Assembly (NCBI GenBank): GCA_030272585.1
Contig: BSYQ01000010.1
Coordinates: forward strand, 3,038,001 to 3,102,000
Direction: 5' to 3'
DNA from: Bryopsis sp. KO-2023
Lineage: Eukaryota > Chlorophyta > Ulvophyceae > Bryopsidales > Bryopsidaceae
Length of the DNA stretch: 64,000 bases
Both the position numbers and the translations under genes were made by a program. This document shows positions 22,910-37,200 of the stretch, piece after piece (position 1 is the first letter of the stretch; every line of letters begins with the position of its first letter). Below the pieces are notes generated by a model that ran no database searches, was not told where the DNA came from, and saw only the letters and a program-made list of their open reading frames with translations.

Positions 22910-24024
22910 CTACAACAGAGGTGCAGCCGATTCATCGATTTCAGGCACAATGCAAACGATCAGCTTCTCTTCAGCTTCCGTGCTAGAGGCCTTGTATGGA
23001 TCTCCACCCAACAAATACACCAACCCACCCACAACAAGCAAAGACACCCCAATCATGATTCCAGGCAACGAGCCCATCAAGAAGATCGAACCTCCACCCA
23101 CCAACAGAAATCCCCCTTGAATGAACAAACTGGATGCGAACCACGACGCCTTTTGATAGACGGCCCCCGCATACGGCAGCGAAACGGACATCACTCCGAG
23201 CAGCAGAAACAATGCCACGGCGACACCCACCCTCAATAAAACCACGTCCATCATCTCCACCGCATTCTCACGAATCGCATGACTGGGGATTTCCCCTGCC
23301 ACCAGCGAGGCGGTGAATGCAAAGATCGCCCCAAAGATACCCACGCCCGTCAACAAGCTATTTCTCGGTGCCCCCCCACGCAGCACACCTTCCGTCCATA
23401 CGTTCGTAATTCCCAACACCACAGCCCCGATGCCAACGAGCATGTTGCCTAATGCGGAATTCTGCGGAGCTCCTTCAGACGACGCCCCACCGAAAATCGA
23501 CAGAACGATCAACCCAAATCCCGCGCAAGCGAAGCCGACGTAATGCCAGGCGCGGTAGTCCACCTTGAAGAACGAAGCGGTCAGCGGCAGAATGATCACC
23601 ACGTCCAGGTGCATCATGAGGATCCAAGACGCCGTGGAGCAGTATTTCAACCCGATCAAGGTCGCCGCCATCCCCGACGACTGCAGCAACGCGATCGTCA
23701 TGTATGCTGCCCAGCGGGTGCGTCTCGGGCGATCGTCCACGTTGCGAATGAAGAGGCCAGCGACGCTGTGCACGGCGGCAAGGATTCCGAACGATCCCGC
23801 AATCTCCAGCATGGGCAAGCCCAAACTTCCGAGCTTCAAAGTGAGCAAGACTGGGAATGGCAAGGGCGACAATCAATAATATTTCAACTGGACTGCTTCA
23901 GAGTGGCAAGAAAAAAAAGGCGTCGAATGCGGTAGTTCGTACCGGCAGTCGACAGGAAGATCGTGGCGAGCTGAGCGGCGCCGACGCCCAACAACCACCA
24001 GTTGGCGTTTCCACAGCAGTTCAT
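22910..24024 (-). CDS. EamA/drug-metabolite-transporter superfamily membrane protein, 2 exons
   Basis: Exons 23943-24024 and 22910-23850 join in phase 1 across a short intron to give 340 aa. The start is ATG 24024 (MNCCGNANWWLLGVGAAQ). About nine to ten hydrophobic segments can be seen, beginning with LLGVGAAQLATIFLSTAVLL, and the two-fold repeat typical of DMT carriers is suggested by ALLQSSGMAATLIGLKYCS (about residue 85) and by VGFACAGFGLIVLSIFGG. It looks most like the SLC35F/EamA type found in plants and animals, which export small metabolites or nucleotide sugars; the substrate cannot be read from sequence. The acidic C-terminal tail (about 20 residues) should be cytosolic. It is convergent with the UVR/SnoaL gene and divergent from the CAP gene. 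Confidence 0.8.
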
Positions 24025-25078
24025 GGTGAGGAGCAAGAAGCGAACACCAGGAACGGTGGGCGGCAAGACGATTGAACGGAAGCCAAACTGGGAATTGGAG
24101 GATGTGGCCGTTTCAGCTGCGCTCGCAGATCATCCCTTTGCCCTGCAACAACTCTTCAGGACGGAAACCAGAGAAACGAGTTTTTGAATACATTTTCCCT
24201 GAAAGGACGTTTTCTAGGAGAAAAGCAGTTGATTGCCCAGCGAACGAGATATCTGCTCCAGCTGCGATCCGCTCGCACCGTGGACGTACGACCGACCACC
24301 AACCCACCTTCTTTTCACTTTTTTTCCCGAAACAAGAAATGCATGAAGAGCATCCGTCCATTCATGATCAGAGGCTCACTTTCATGTGTGACGTTGAGAA
24401 AGCAAAACCTTCCGAGGTTGATCGGTGACTGGTGGCAGTACCGAGGCCAGCCTCCTCCTTTTGTTTCTCTCCCGACTTTCTGCAAGCCAAAAATCGCCAG
24501 CAAGTGCCACCACCCCTCGTCCTCAAGGCTTCTCCTCGGAAAAGATCCGAGTGGGCCTCGTGCCAATCCTGTCGGCGCCGCCGTCGGAGAGAATTGGATC
24601 TGATATCAGGGAGTTCTGAAGTCCTTGAGGTGATCTATACGCACTGCGGAGAATCGAAAAAAGAACGCCTGCATTTCTTTTAGAGAGGTGCCTCTCTTCC
24701 GCCCTGAACGATAAAAAAGCAAAAACGAAACGAAAAAACCGACACGGCCGTTCCCAGCCTCTTGAGGTGGTCTTGCTTTTTTTTTGGAGTACGACCCGAA
24801 ATATTGCGCTATTCTGGGGGATCGATCGCATTCATTTGTAGATAGCCGGTTTGGAAAAGGAAAACCTTTCTTTCGGCATTGACTTTACTCGCAGCCGTTT
24901 CCAAAATTGCAATTTGCTAATCCTTGAGAAATGATGGATAAAAGACCCTCAATCAAAGAGGGTGAAACTTTTTAGACACAATGTGGCTCCAAGTGTTGAT
25001 ATCCTGGTTTGTTTCAGGATCGAACCCACATCAAATAACCTTCTCCTTTTCTGAACCTTGCACTCCGTTCACCAACCC
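24025..25078. other. Intergenic region between transporter and CAP genes
   Basis: About 1 kb between two divergent ATGs. Overlapping open frames occur on both strands but none shows family similarity or good splice context. It should contain both promoters; nothing specific was identified. Confidence 0.4.
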
Positions 25079-26716
25079 ATGGCGTATTTCTCGCGAGCAT
25101 CCTTTCTCGTGGCTCTGTCCATATTGCTGGCATCCACCCACTCTCCCCATGTGGCTGGGCAACTGCTGTCGAAACAGCAGAGGAAAACAGCCAAAAATAT
25201 CATTCAAGGAGCTGGGAATGCTCTGAGAGGTGCAGCAGAGACGGTTGCCACAGTGCGCGCAATAAGGAGGCAATCGCTTACAGGTGGAGCCCCCCTGCCT
25301 CCACCTGTTCAAGCTGCTCAGCCTGTGATTCCACCGCAAGGGCTGGTGAAGCTGCCAAATCAGGTGATCCCAAAAAAGAGTTGAAACGTTTAAACATTTA
25401 TTGACGCTTCAATGGATCAAATTGGAGGCATCTGTACTGAGGTTTCATATCGGCATGGCTCTTCACAGTCGCTGTTGATTTTCATATCCATTGAATGTCT
25501 TTTGATTGGCAACCCCCTTCCCAAAAACCACCACCCTTTGTTGCACAGATAGCCTATATCAAAAATTGTGGCGGCTGAAATTTCTGTTTGCATTGACAGT
25601 TTCTTTTTCCCTCATTGTATTGAGAAACTATGACAGCTTCTGAAAACTGTGTGGCTCCATTGCGTTTTTTCCCGAGCACAGCCCATCCAACCTCCGCTTC
25701 CACCGATTCAACCTCAACAGGCCTTCCCTCAGCAACCATTGCCTGGACAACTGCCTCTGCAGCCTCCCCTGCAAGGACCCCAGTTTGGGCAGAATCAGTT
25801 TCAGCAAGGCAATCAGCAATTTGGAGCAGGGGGGTTCCAGAACGGACAGTTCAACCCTCAGCAGGCTGGACAGTTCAACCCTCAGCAGGCTGGACAGTTC
25901 AACCCTCAGCAGGCTGGACAGTTCAATCCTCAGCAGGCTGGACAGTTCAACCCTCAGCAGAATCCAGTGACGTTGTCACAGCAACTGGGGCCCCCCGTTA
26001 GAAATCCTGGGCCGGCCCCTTTTGCAACTGGGGCGCCTCCAGTTTCAGTGCCTTTTCAGGGAGGTTCAGGACCCCAGGCATGCTCCGCCACCGATTCTTC
26101 CCCTCAAGCAGTAAGTTGGAGCAGAATGAATTGCAGGGACGCCCTGAATAGAACGCCAAGATTGTTTTGAAACACTCTGCATCCAGAAACTCAGCACAAG
26201 GGGTAGAAAATCTCGATCCTTCTTTAGTGGATCTCTGAATGTTTTTGTATTCGGTTTTCCTGAAACATGTCTGTGCTTCTTTTCAACCAGGTGGAGAGAT
26301 GTATCAATGCGGTCAGGACAAATCCAAACTCGTTCGCTGGGCTTTTTCCCTGCGGCGTTTCAGGGCTGGTCCCGAGGAAAGCTCTGCTGACCGACAATCG
26401 CCTCACCAATGCCGCCTCCAATCATGCAAGGGACATGGCAAACATGGGCAAAGTCGGCCACACCGGGTCTGACGGATCCGATGTGAGTGCTAGGGTCTAT
26501 AGAACTGGCTATCCTAGAGGGGCTGTGGGTGAAAATGCCGCTGGAGGTCAAAACAGTGCCAGGGAGGTCGTGTTCGATTGGGTGTGTTCTGAGGGACACA
26601 GAAAGAATCTAATGAGTTGCGATTTCGATTCGATGGGGACCGGGGTGTTGCCGACGGGTGGGTGGACTTACTGGGTTCAGAATTTTGGGTGTAAGAGTGG
26701 GAGGTGCACTTGCTAG
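25079..26716 (+). CDS. Secreted CAP/SCP (YkwD-like) protein with Gln/Pro tandem-repeat linker, 3 exons
   Basis: Exons 25079-25363, 25682-26110 and 26291-26716, all phase 0, give 379 aa. The N-terminus (MAYFSRASFLVALSILLAS, cut near AGQ at residue 28) is a signal peptide. Exon 2 encodes a Pro/Gln-rich linker with five tandem copies of the octapeptide GQFNPQQA (last copy altered). Exon 3 encodes the CAP domain: RTNPNSFAGLFPCG, LTNAASNHARDMANMGKVGH, AVGENAA and WVCSEGHRKNLMSCDFDSMG, with Cys residues that probably pair. CAP proteins are extracellular and bind lipids or act in walls or defence; which applies here is unknown. The HTGSDGSD stretch resembles bacterial YkwD-type CAP domains more than plant PR-1. 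An AATAAA lies at 26864. Confidence 0.85.
25844..25963 (+). repeat. 24-bp in-frame tandem repeat, 5 copies
   Basis: The unit begins GGACAGTTCAACCCTCAGCA and encodes GQFNPQQA. Copies are almost identical (a C/T change in copy 4, AAT for GCT at the end of copy 5), which indicates recent expansion or ongoing homogenisation. Confidence 0.95.
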
Positions 26717-26863
26717 CTTAGCTAGATCATTTTAGCTTTAGATATGCGTGTGTGTGTGCTTGTCTGGGTCAATAGTAGCCCAACACATACCTTTGAATCT
26801 GCTTGTGCGATGCATATTTGTCATGGTTGGATAATTGCAGGCACGCATGCATGCCCCAAGGGG

Positions 26864-26869
26864 AATAAA
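26864..26869 (+). terminator. AATAAA polyadenylation signal candidate (CAP gene)
   Basis: The hexamer lies about 150 nt after the CAP stop codon. Confidence 0.4.
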
Positions 26870-27897
26870 GTTAAGAGAGAAACAGAGATAATGATTTCGT
26901 TTTTTTTGGGGAGGTTAATATTTACGAAAGAATTTTTTTTGCTGGCACCCCGTTAAGGGGAGCAGCTTCCACCAGGAAGGCAGTTTGGAAATTAGAGAAC
27001 AGGGGTTGGGTTGAAATTGCAACCCCCTCGAAAGGCTGAGAGCTTGAAACTGCATTCGCATAAAGAAAAAAAAGGGGAAAAAAACTGCTGCTATCGGATT
27101 TTGATGAAAAAGAAAAGATAAAAAAAAAGGAGAGCTTTCATTTTTTGTTTCTTTTATGGTTTTTTTGGTTTTTTTTTGTTCAGCTGTTAGTAGACTTGAG
27201 AAAGAAAAGTCATAACGGATCTTGGACAGCAGGATTCAAGGATATTTTTATTAAGAGGGAAAAAGAAAAGCTTAAGCTTTTTTGAATACAGCAACGTATT
27301 TTGCAGAAATTTTTCAGATAGTTTTTTTTTTGGGAGGGAAGAAGAACACCTCAAGGTGCAAAATAAGAATCATTAAAGAAGAATTAAAAAAACAGGACTT
27401 GAACAGATGATAAAATGCTATGTCTTTTTATCATTTATGAAAAAAAAAAACGAAATCTAGTTACAGAATCTATTGTACAAGATTTTTGGATCTTCTAGAT
27501 TTGGAGCTGCTCTTTCACACCAGAAGTGAAATTGATAAATGCTGGTGGGAGGGGGTGGAAATCATTTTATTTTTGTTTGTTTTTTTCTTAAATCAGTCAA
27601 TCAATGAGGGGAAAAAAGAAAAGAAAAGTTTTGCAATAGATATGCAAATCAGTCGAACAATCTTAACGAACTTTTGAGTTGTGAAGAATAAAAGTTACTT
27701 TGGACTTTCGAAGATATTTTCTTGTTATAATATGTTTTTGGTTGATTGGGGGGTGGCGTTTCTCTTTCTGGAGTGATTTGATCGATCCAGGCTTTGGTTG
27801 TAATTGAATAAATTGCTGCCCCAAACTTGCTGAATCTATTGTTCTGAAAGTAGCAATCATCTTCCAGATGTTCTCCGACCCAACAAAGGACATACTA

Positions 27898-27932
27898 TTT
27901 TGAGACTCGTCGCATCCTGACGAGTCTCAAAA
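27898..27932. repeat. Inverted repeat, 14-bp perfect arms and 7-nt loop
   Basis: The arm TTTTGAGACTCGTC (27898-27911) is followed by a 7-nt loop and its exact reverse complement (27919-27932). It lies about 130 nt beyond the HPPK-DHPS stop codon, in that gene's 3' flank. It resembles a terminator or 3'-end hairpin, but no known eukaryotic element is matched. Confidence 0.85.
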
Positions 27933-28063
27933 CCTGACTCTCTGATCCTGAAAAGATCAGAATAAAACCAACCCCACATCTAAAAACTAGTTTCTTGCAT
28001 GACTGACTTCACACAACACCCCAATGGATTCGTGAGGCCAGAACTACAACCCAAAAGACTCTA

Positions 28064-31483
<3,420 letters not shown>

Positions 31484-32444
31484 GGACCAGTATCCATCCT
31501 CCCTCCCAAAATTGCTTCAAAACTTGGGATGTGGGGGGCAGCACAAGCACCATTGAGAGATATTTTGGGAATCGAATCTCAACCAGAGCTGCTGCTTTTC
31601 TGTTTTCTCGTTTCCAGGATTAGGGAATTCAGATTCTCGTTTTGAGAACGGGCGGTAATCGCTGACCTTGTTAATAGAACGGCGCAAGCGGTGCGCATCA
31701 TGGGGAACCCTCCAAAGACGCTTCTATCGACCAGATGAGTGTCTGTCAATAGAAGGGCGGCATTGTTTAATGTAAGCTTTAATGCCTTAAGGTGTTAAAG
31801 CAGGTTACAGGGGTTCGTGGCTAGAGGATCAGATGTCAGGAATCAAGAAACTGAATGTGAAGTCAAATGACGGAGGGTTGACTAAGGTGGTAACCTGTTT
31901 TAAACAACAAGAAACGGAGGAACCCAATTCTTGTTCTTTCTTTCCCATCCCGACCCTCCCGGAGAGAAACACGTGAGTTATTAAAAATGGAAGAGAAGAG
32001 GTCTTTTTGTTTGCAGTGAGGTGCCAAGAATTCAGAGGAAGTTTTGTTAAGTAGCAGAAGTGGGTAGGAACTGATTGCAGGAAGGAAATAAAAGGGGAAA
32101 AGACTGAGGAGGCTTGTAGTAAAGTTGGGAGTGAATGTTAGGAACATCTCTGCCAGAGATGTGGAAGGAAGCTGAATTCTCAGCTGAGGGTTTTAATGAT
32201 TTGATGGACTGCATCCTGTGAGTCATAACAACCAACGGTAATTCGGTCACATCTCAGGGGCGCCAAAGGCGGCGATTGGAGAGAGGATGAACCAGAAATT
32301 AGAGTGCGAAAAACGATTTCCATGACGTGCGTTGAATCCAACGCTTCGTTGGCGTTCTCGTCCTCCCCTTCCAGAAACTGACACTTAGGGTATCGTGGCG
32401 CGCGCTTGTGCCGCCGACGTTAACGTCGCGGTCGTTTGTCAAAC
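31484..32444. promoter_or_regulatory. Divergent intergenic region, HPPK-DHPS / ASCH gene
   Basis: About 960 bp without a supportable gene. The end next to the ASCH gene turns GC-rich and includes the 14-bp palindrome CGACGTTAACGTCG at 32415-32428, 17 bp before the ATG, carrying two ACGT cores of the type bound by bZIP factors. Regulatory function is inferred only. Confidence 0.4.
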
Positions 32445-33240
32445 ATGGATGCCGAGGAGAGCGAAAAGTGTTTGTCTATGCACCAACCGTGGGCGTCGTT
32501 GCTGGTAGCAGGAATCAAGCGAATCGAAGGGCGCAGCTGGACCACCAAGCTGAGGGGGCGGTTATGGATCCACGCCACCCAAAAAGTGCCCAAACGCGAA
32601 GAAATAGACGAGCTCGAGACGTTCTACAGGACGCTGTTTGAAATGCTCGGTCAAGAAGTTGTCTTTCCAGAGCACTACCCCTCGGGTGTTTTGTTGGGCA
32701 GCGTGGAGGTGGTCGACTGTATGAAAGCTGAAGAAGTGAAGAATTGGGATGGGTTAGCGGAGACGTTGAAGCTGGAGGTGAGTCGTCAAGAAGTTGACGT
32801 CTTTCGGCGAACACCGGCGTCACGGCGGCGTTCCGGCGGCGTTAGCGGAACAGATGTCTGGACCGCCCCGAATCCTGCGTTTTTGGGACGTTTCTTTCAA
32901 AAATCCTCAGAAAAAAGAATGGAAAATTTAAACAAAATCCTCTGTTTATGGGTGAAATCATCCTTGACGTGTGAGTGGTCCAAAAACGGTGGAAAAAAAA
33001 GGAAAACTGTGCAGTGCAATTTTCTGGATTGGAATGTGATGCCAGGTGCTGTGCCCAATGTGCTTTCTGTGCGAAAATCCGAGGAAGCTGGTATTGCCAC
33101 AGAAAATGCGAGGCTATCAGGGAATATGGAATCTCCCTAAGAAAACGGTGAAGAATCTGTTGCCAGCTTTGAAAACCAGCGCTGTGGATCCGACCTTTTC
33201 CTGGAAGAATTACATGGTTGATCTCACTAAAGAGAGCTGA
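32445..33240 (+). CDS. ASCH-domain protein, 2 exons
   Basis: Exons 32445-32777 and 33046-33240 give 175 aa. The ASCH fold (a PUA-like beta barrel thought to bind RNA) is shown by CLSMHQPWASLLVAGIKRIE at the start, then RSWTTKLRGRLWIHATQK and SGVLLGSVEVVDCM. Exon 2 adds LCPMCFLCENPRK and then MRGYQGIWNLPK. This short layout lacks the zinc-finger module of TRIP4/ASC-1, so it is a stand-alone ASCH protein like those in plants. The Cys-x2-Cys-x2-Cys cluster could bind a metal, but the spacing is not that of a standard finger. The gene is divergent from HPPK-DHPS and convergent with the LRR-transglutaminase gene. Confidence 0.85.
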
Positions 33241-34280
33241 GAGCTGTGGAGTATTAGTCACAGTTTCAAACCAAGCTCCAATACCTGAAATGATTAAGAG
33301 AGAGAAATCGTGTTGCAGTCTTGTTGATTCAACTTTTTTTAGTGGGGATGTGCCAGATCTGGAGTAGATGTGTCTAACCCTTTGACTTGGATGTCTTGTA
33401 AGGGGATTGCTTTTTATGAGGGTGTTTAAAAACTAACAGTTGACAACCGCTTACAACCAAAACAAGTCCACCTGCCCAGGGAATTCATTTCAAACTAAGC
33501 GTCCCCCACCTGCGCAATTCTCTCTTTTCTACCTCGTCACCGTTCCTTGACGTCAATCGCAGATTTCATAGGTTAATCAATGCCATGTGGTGATGTCTAG
33601 AGTTGTGTTGTGTTTGAATGTCCACAATTAATTTGATGTTTGTTAAAAAAAAAAAGAATGTCCACCCATATATTCAATCAATCAATAATTACAACCAGTG
33701 TATTTTTTTTCAATTTCACTGGCCCCAAAGTGGCCCTAAATTTGGCCGTTTCATCCAGTTGTGGCCCTTTTGTGGCCCCAATTTGTCCGAAAAAAAATAG
33801 AATGTGGCCCCAACTGCAAAAACAGAATTACAAGGCTTGGTGTTTATATAGTATTTACTTAATGTTGTTGGTTTTGATTTTTGTGGAAACTCGATTGATT
33901 TCTTGGATATGGCCCAGGCCTTACAAACTTCGGGTGAATGTGGCCCTTTTGTGGCCCCAAATTCATCTTGTAATAAAACGTTTTGGCCCTTTTGTGGCCC
34001 CAAAATTTGCCATTCTGATTTTTTGGGGGGCCAAAATGGGCCAAAAGGGCCACAATGGGCCACAAAAAAATACACTGATTACAACCCACACCCATAACAT
34101 CAAAACGTCCGCTTTGGATGGGCTTGGTGATAAACTAAGGGCCACGATTTGAACTCGATCGCCATAAGTTGACGGCATTTTGCCTTTACACTTGTCTTTG
34201 TCCCTGACATTGGTATCATGCTCCACAAAGAACATGTATCCCATCAGTAGTCTGGCACCAAAAATGCTTCGCTATACTTC
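33241..34280. other. Convergent intergenic region containing a transposon
   Basis: No gene is seen. Its central part is the 382-bp hAT-like element described separately; the rest is unremarkable AT-rich sequence forming both 3' flanks. Confidence 0.5.
33688..34085. mobile_element. Non-autonomous hAT-like transposon (MITE) with 8-bp TSD
   Basis: The element spans 33696-34077 (382 bp). Its ends are inverted repeats beginning CAGTGTATTTTTTT, perfect for 14 bp. It is flanked on both sides by the same 8 bp, ATTACAAC (33688-33695 and 34078-34085). An 8-bp target duplication and termini starting CAGNG are diagnostic of the hAT superfamily. The interior has no transposase frame and many copies of a GTGGCCC/GGCCC motif in both orientations, dense near both ends, like the subterminal motifs that hAT transposases bind. 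The exact target duplication indicates a fairly recent insertion. Confidence 0.88.
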
Positions 34281-37200
34281 TCATGCCTCCTTCAAAGGTG
34301 CGCGCTCTTCCACGAGTTGCGCCAATTTGCAACCGAGTGCGATCACCGTCGGGGAGCTTTCTTGGAAAGCTATGCGAGTGAACGGCGAAGCGGGGAGAGG
34401 TCTTGCTGGATCTAACGGCTCCGGGGGAGGCACCACGACCTTCAATCTGAAAACATCAACTGCCGTTTTTTTTCCCCTGCCATCCCAGTGGAGCTGCAAT
34501 GTTCTTGAGAATGCACCATGTCGGTTCTATGAGCACGAAACGCTGCGGGATGGCCGGTGCGCATCAAACTTGCCTGAGACCTTCTTGGCTCTCGTAGATA
34601 TTCAACGGGATTTCGTCTTGAGTTTCATGGATTCGCAGCCTCACGGCGACAGGCACGTCCTCTTCCATTTCGACAACAATGAAAAAAGTTCCATAACTGG
34701 GAAAGGCGGTCCACAGCTCGTGAAGTGTGCGGGAGTCGTCCTCAGACGTCTGCATTCCAGCATGAACATGAGTTTCCATGGTTGTGCAAAAAAAAAAAAA
34801 AAAAATTGAACCAAGGTGTGCCTTTCGTAGGTATCAGGCGGACTTCGTATGAAGACCTCGTTCTATCTATTCTATGACTGGCAATGCTTCCCCCAAGTCC
34901 TGACCTTGGCGAACAACATGGGCTGCTCGCTTTGCTCAATGTGAATATGATCAGCGTCCAGGAGCTTGTGTCGAAGTCGGAAACGGTGAGGTGCGCTGAT
35001 TTGCAGCATTAGCGTGGGTGTTGGGCCGCCTTCCCTGCACGACCAGCGTCCAGTTACCCACTTTTTTTTGTCAAAATTGCTCTTGGAGCTGTTGCAACAA
35101 TAATATTTCGCTCGAAGTACTACCTTCCTTTTTCCAGCGTCACTACATCTGTTAGGGTGGGGTCGACGAGAGCGAGACCGCTCTGCAGGAACATGATGCT
35201 GCACATGGGCAATTTCCAGAACTCTTCGAGTCCGATTGGCTCCTGCAGTAGCTGCCAATGCGCCTCCAGAGGAAAGCACCGGTTAATGAACACCTCTGGG
35301 GAGATATAGAACGGCGCGTGGCCCCTTCTTTGAGCAGCCCATGCGATGTCCAACAAGCGCCATCTGATTTATTAACAGTTTTCCGTATCAGCCAAAGAAC
35401 TCCACTCCACAGCCACCACCCGAAAACCACGAACCTTTTGTTTATTTGCACCGCCGACCAACAATGATTGTGAGCCGCTCGTCGCTCCCCGGGCCATATG
35501 TTTTCTGTTTTGCAATAGCCACTGATCAGAACGACGGGGACATCGCAACAGTGCAGTATCTCTCTGAACAGCCACGTCACGCGCTCCGACCACATTCCAG
35601 ACACTCCAGACACCAGTTCCTCCAGATAATTGTGTTCGGCCAAGAAAACTGGAGTCCCCACCTGAACGGTTCATTTAAACGATCTTGGAATAATAATTTC
35701 AACAACAATGGAATGCGGGTGCTTTCCTTGACACAATTGTGTTCCAAGAAACACTAAGAAGCTATCTCAGAGCCCAAGTCAGGCGTACCTGCCATGTTTG
35801 GTCAGGAGGATTCACATGTCGAGCAACCCATGACCAAACTCGCATGCAAAGCGTCAAGTGATCAGAACACCCCTTGGATAGAAATTTAGCCAAACCAGAG
35901 ATACCATCACTGTGAGCCTCCCTATTGGCCTGGGCCAAGACTTGCTCAAAATCTTGCTGCAGGTATGGCGGACCTTCACAGCAACTGTCGGACCCATCCG
36001 AGGCAACCATTCCTGCAGCAACAAAAATAATAAGGGTGCTTCACAGGGAATTGATGGTGAAGCTGGGGTTGCAACTTCAGGTTCTTTGAGGAGCATACAC
36101 TGTTGTTAGCATATTTGAAGACACAATACCAGCAGAAGTGGGGAGTATGGCGCCGCCGCCATCGTCCAACTCTCCATTTGGGAACCATTTTTTTCGGATC
36201 GCCCTCAGGTCTTCTGCATCTGCTCCGTGCAGGTTCGCTGCAAGTACTTTCTCTTTCTCACCGACCCGCTGTTGATCCAAGGTCGTCACTTGAGGAAGCA
36301 GGTGGACTGTATGCAGGCGGAAGTGCAAGACCTGCGATCAGGAAACACCTCCCTCAACTTAGAAAGCACCTCCTCCTGTCGGAAAAAAACAGAAACAGCA
36401 CAAAGTCCAGCAATGAAGCGTCCACAGTGGTCGATCACCTGTTCCAGTGGGTTGCCCAAGATGCATAGCTCATCAAGAAACGCGGCAGAGCGAGCGTGAT
36501 GGATGTCTTCCAGGGTTGGAATCTGGTTCGACGAAACGTCCAATTTCCTCAATCGTTGCAAGGTTTGGACACCTGCAAGGTCTTTGAGCCTGTTCTTTGC
36601 GGTTGTCAATACTTCGAGCGAGGTAACGACTGCAAGGGGCTTCAACGAGCAGATCCTACACAGAACTTATCACACGCTCAACGCGCGTTTCAGGTGCGAA
36701 TGCAACGGAGCAGAGATTGCTCACTGCCCATCAACCCCACTCAGAGTAAGGAGCGCCTTGGAGAGTGATATACATACCTGTTTTCATCCAGGTATAGTTC
36801 CCTCAGCATCCGCAATTCTTCCAGGCCGGAGCAACTGGACAGTAGATTCTTTTTCATGCTGAGGACCGTCAAAAATTGGAGTCCTGAGATGCCCTCCATT
36901 TTTCGGATGCTGTTGTCGTCCATAACAAGTGTGGAAAGACGCATGAACCCAGACAGATCCCTGACCCTCTCGATTTGGTTGGCTGTCAGTACCGCTTTCC
37001 TTAAGTTGGAAGGCTCAGGGAAGATTGAAAGGGCCTGATCACCACAGCGACTATCGTCCAGCACCAAGCCAAACATGCTAAAGATGGAGCACTCTTTACT
37101 TTCTTTACTTTCCGGTTGGCAAGTTTTTATCTTGAAAACCAACTTCGTATATTTTTGGTTAGCACTGATGTCGACGAATTGCCAACTTTTTGTGCAATCT

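Larger units (their letters stand above)
26717..28063. other. Convergent intergenic region, CAP / HPPK-DHPS
   Basis: About 1.35 kb, AT-rich, with many homopolymer runs (27150-27180, 27310-27330, 27430-27450). No gene is supported. Near its right end is a hairpin-forming inverted repeat at 27898-27932. Confidence 0.45.
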
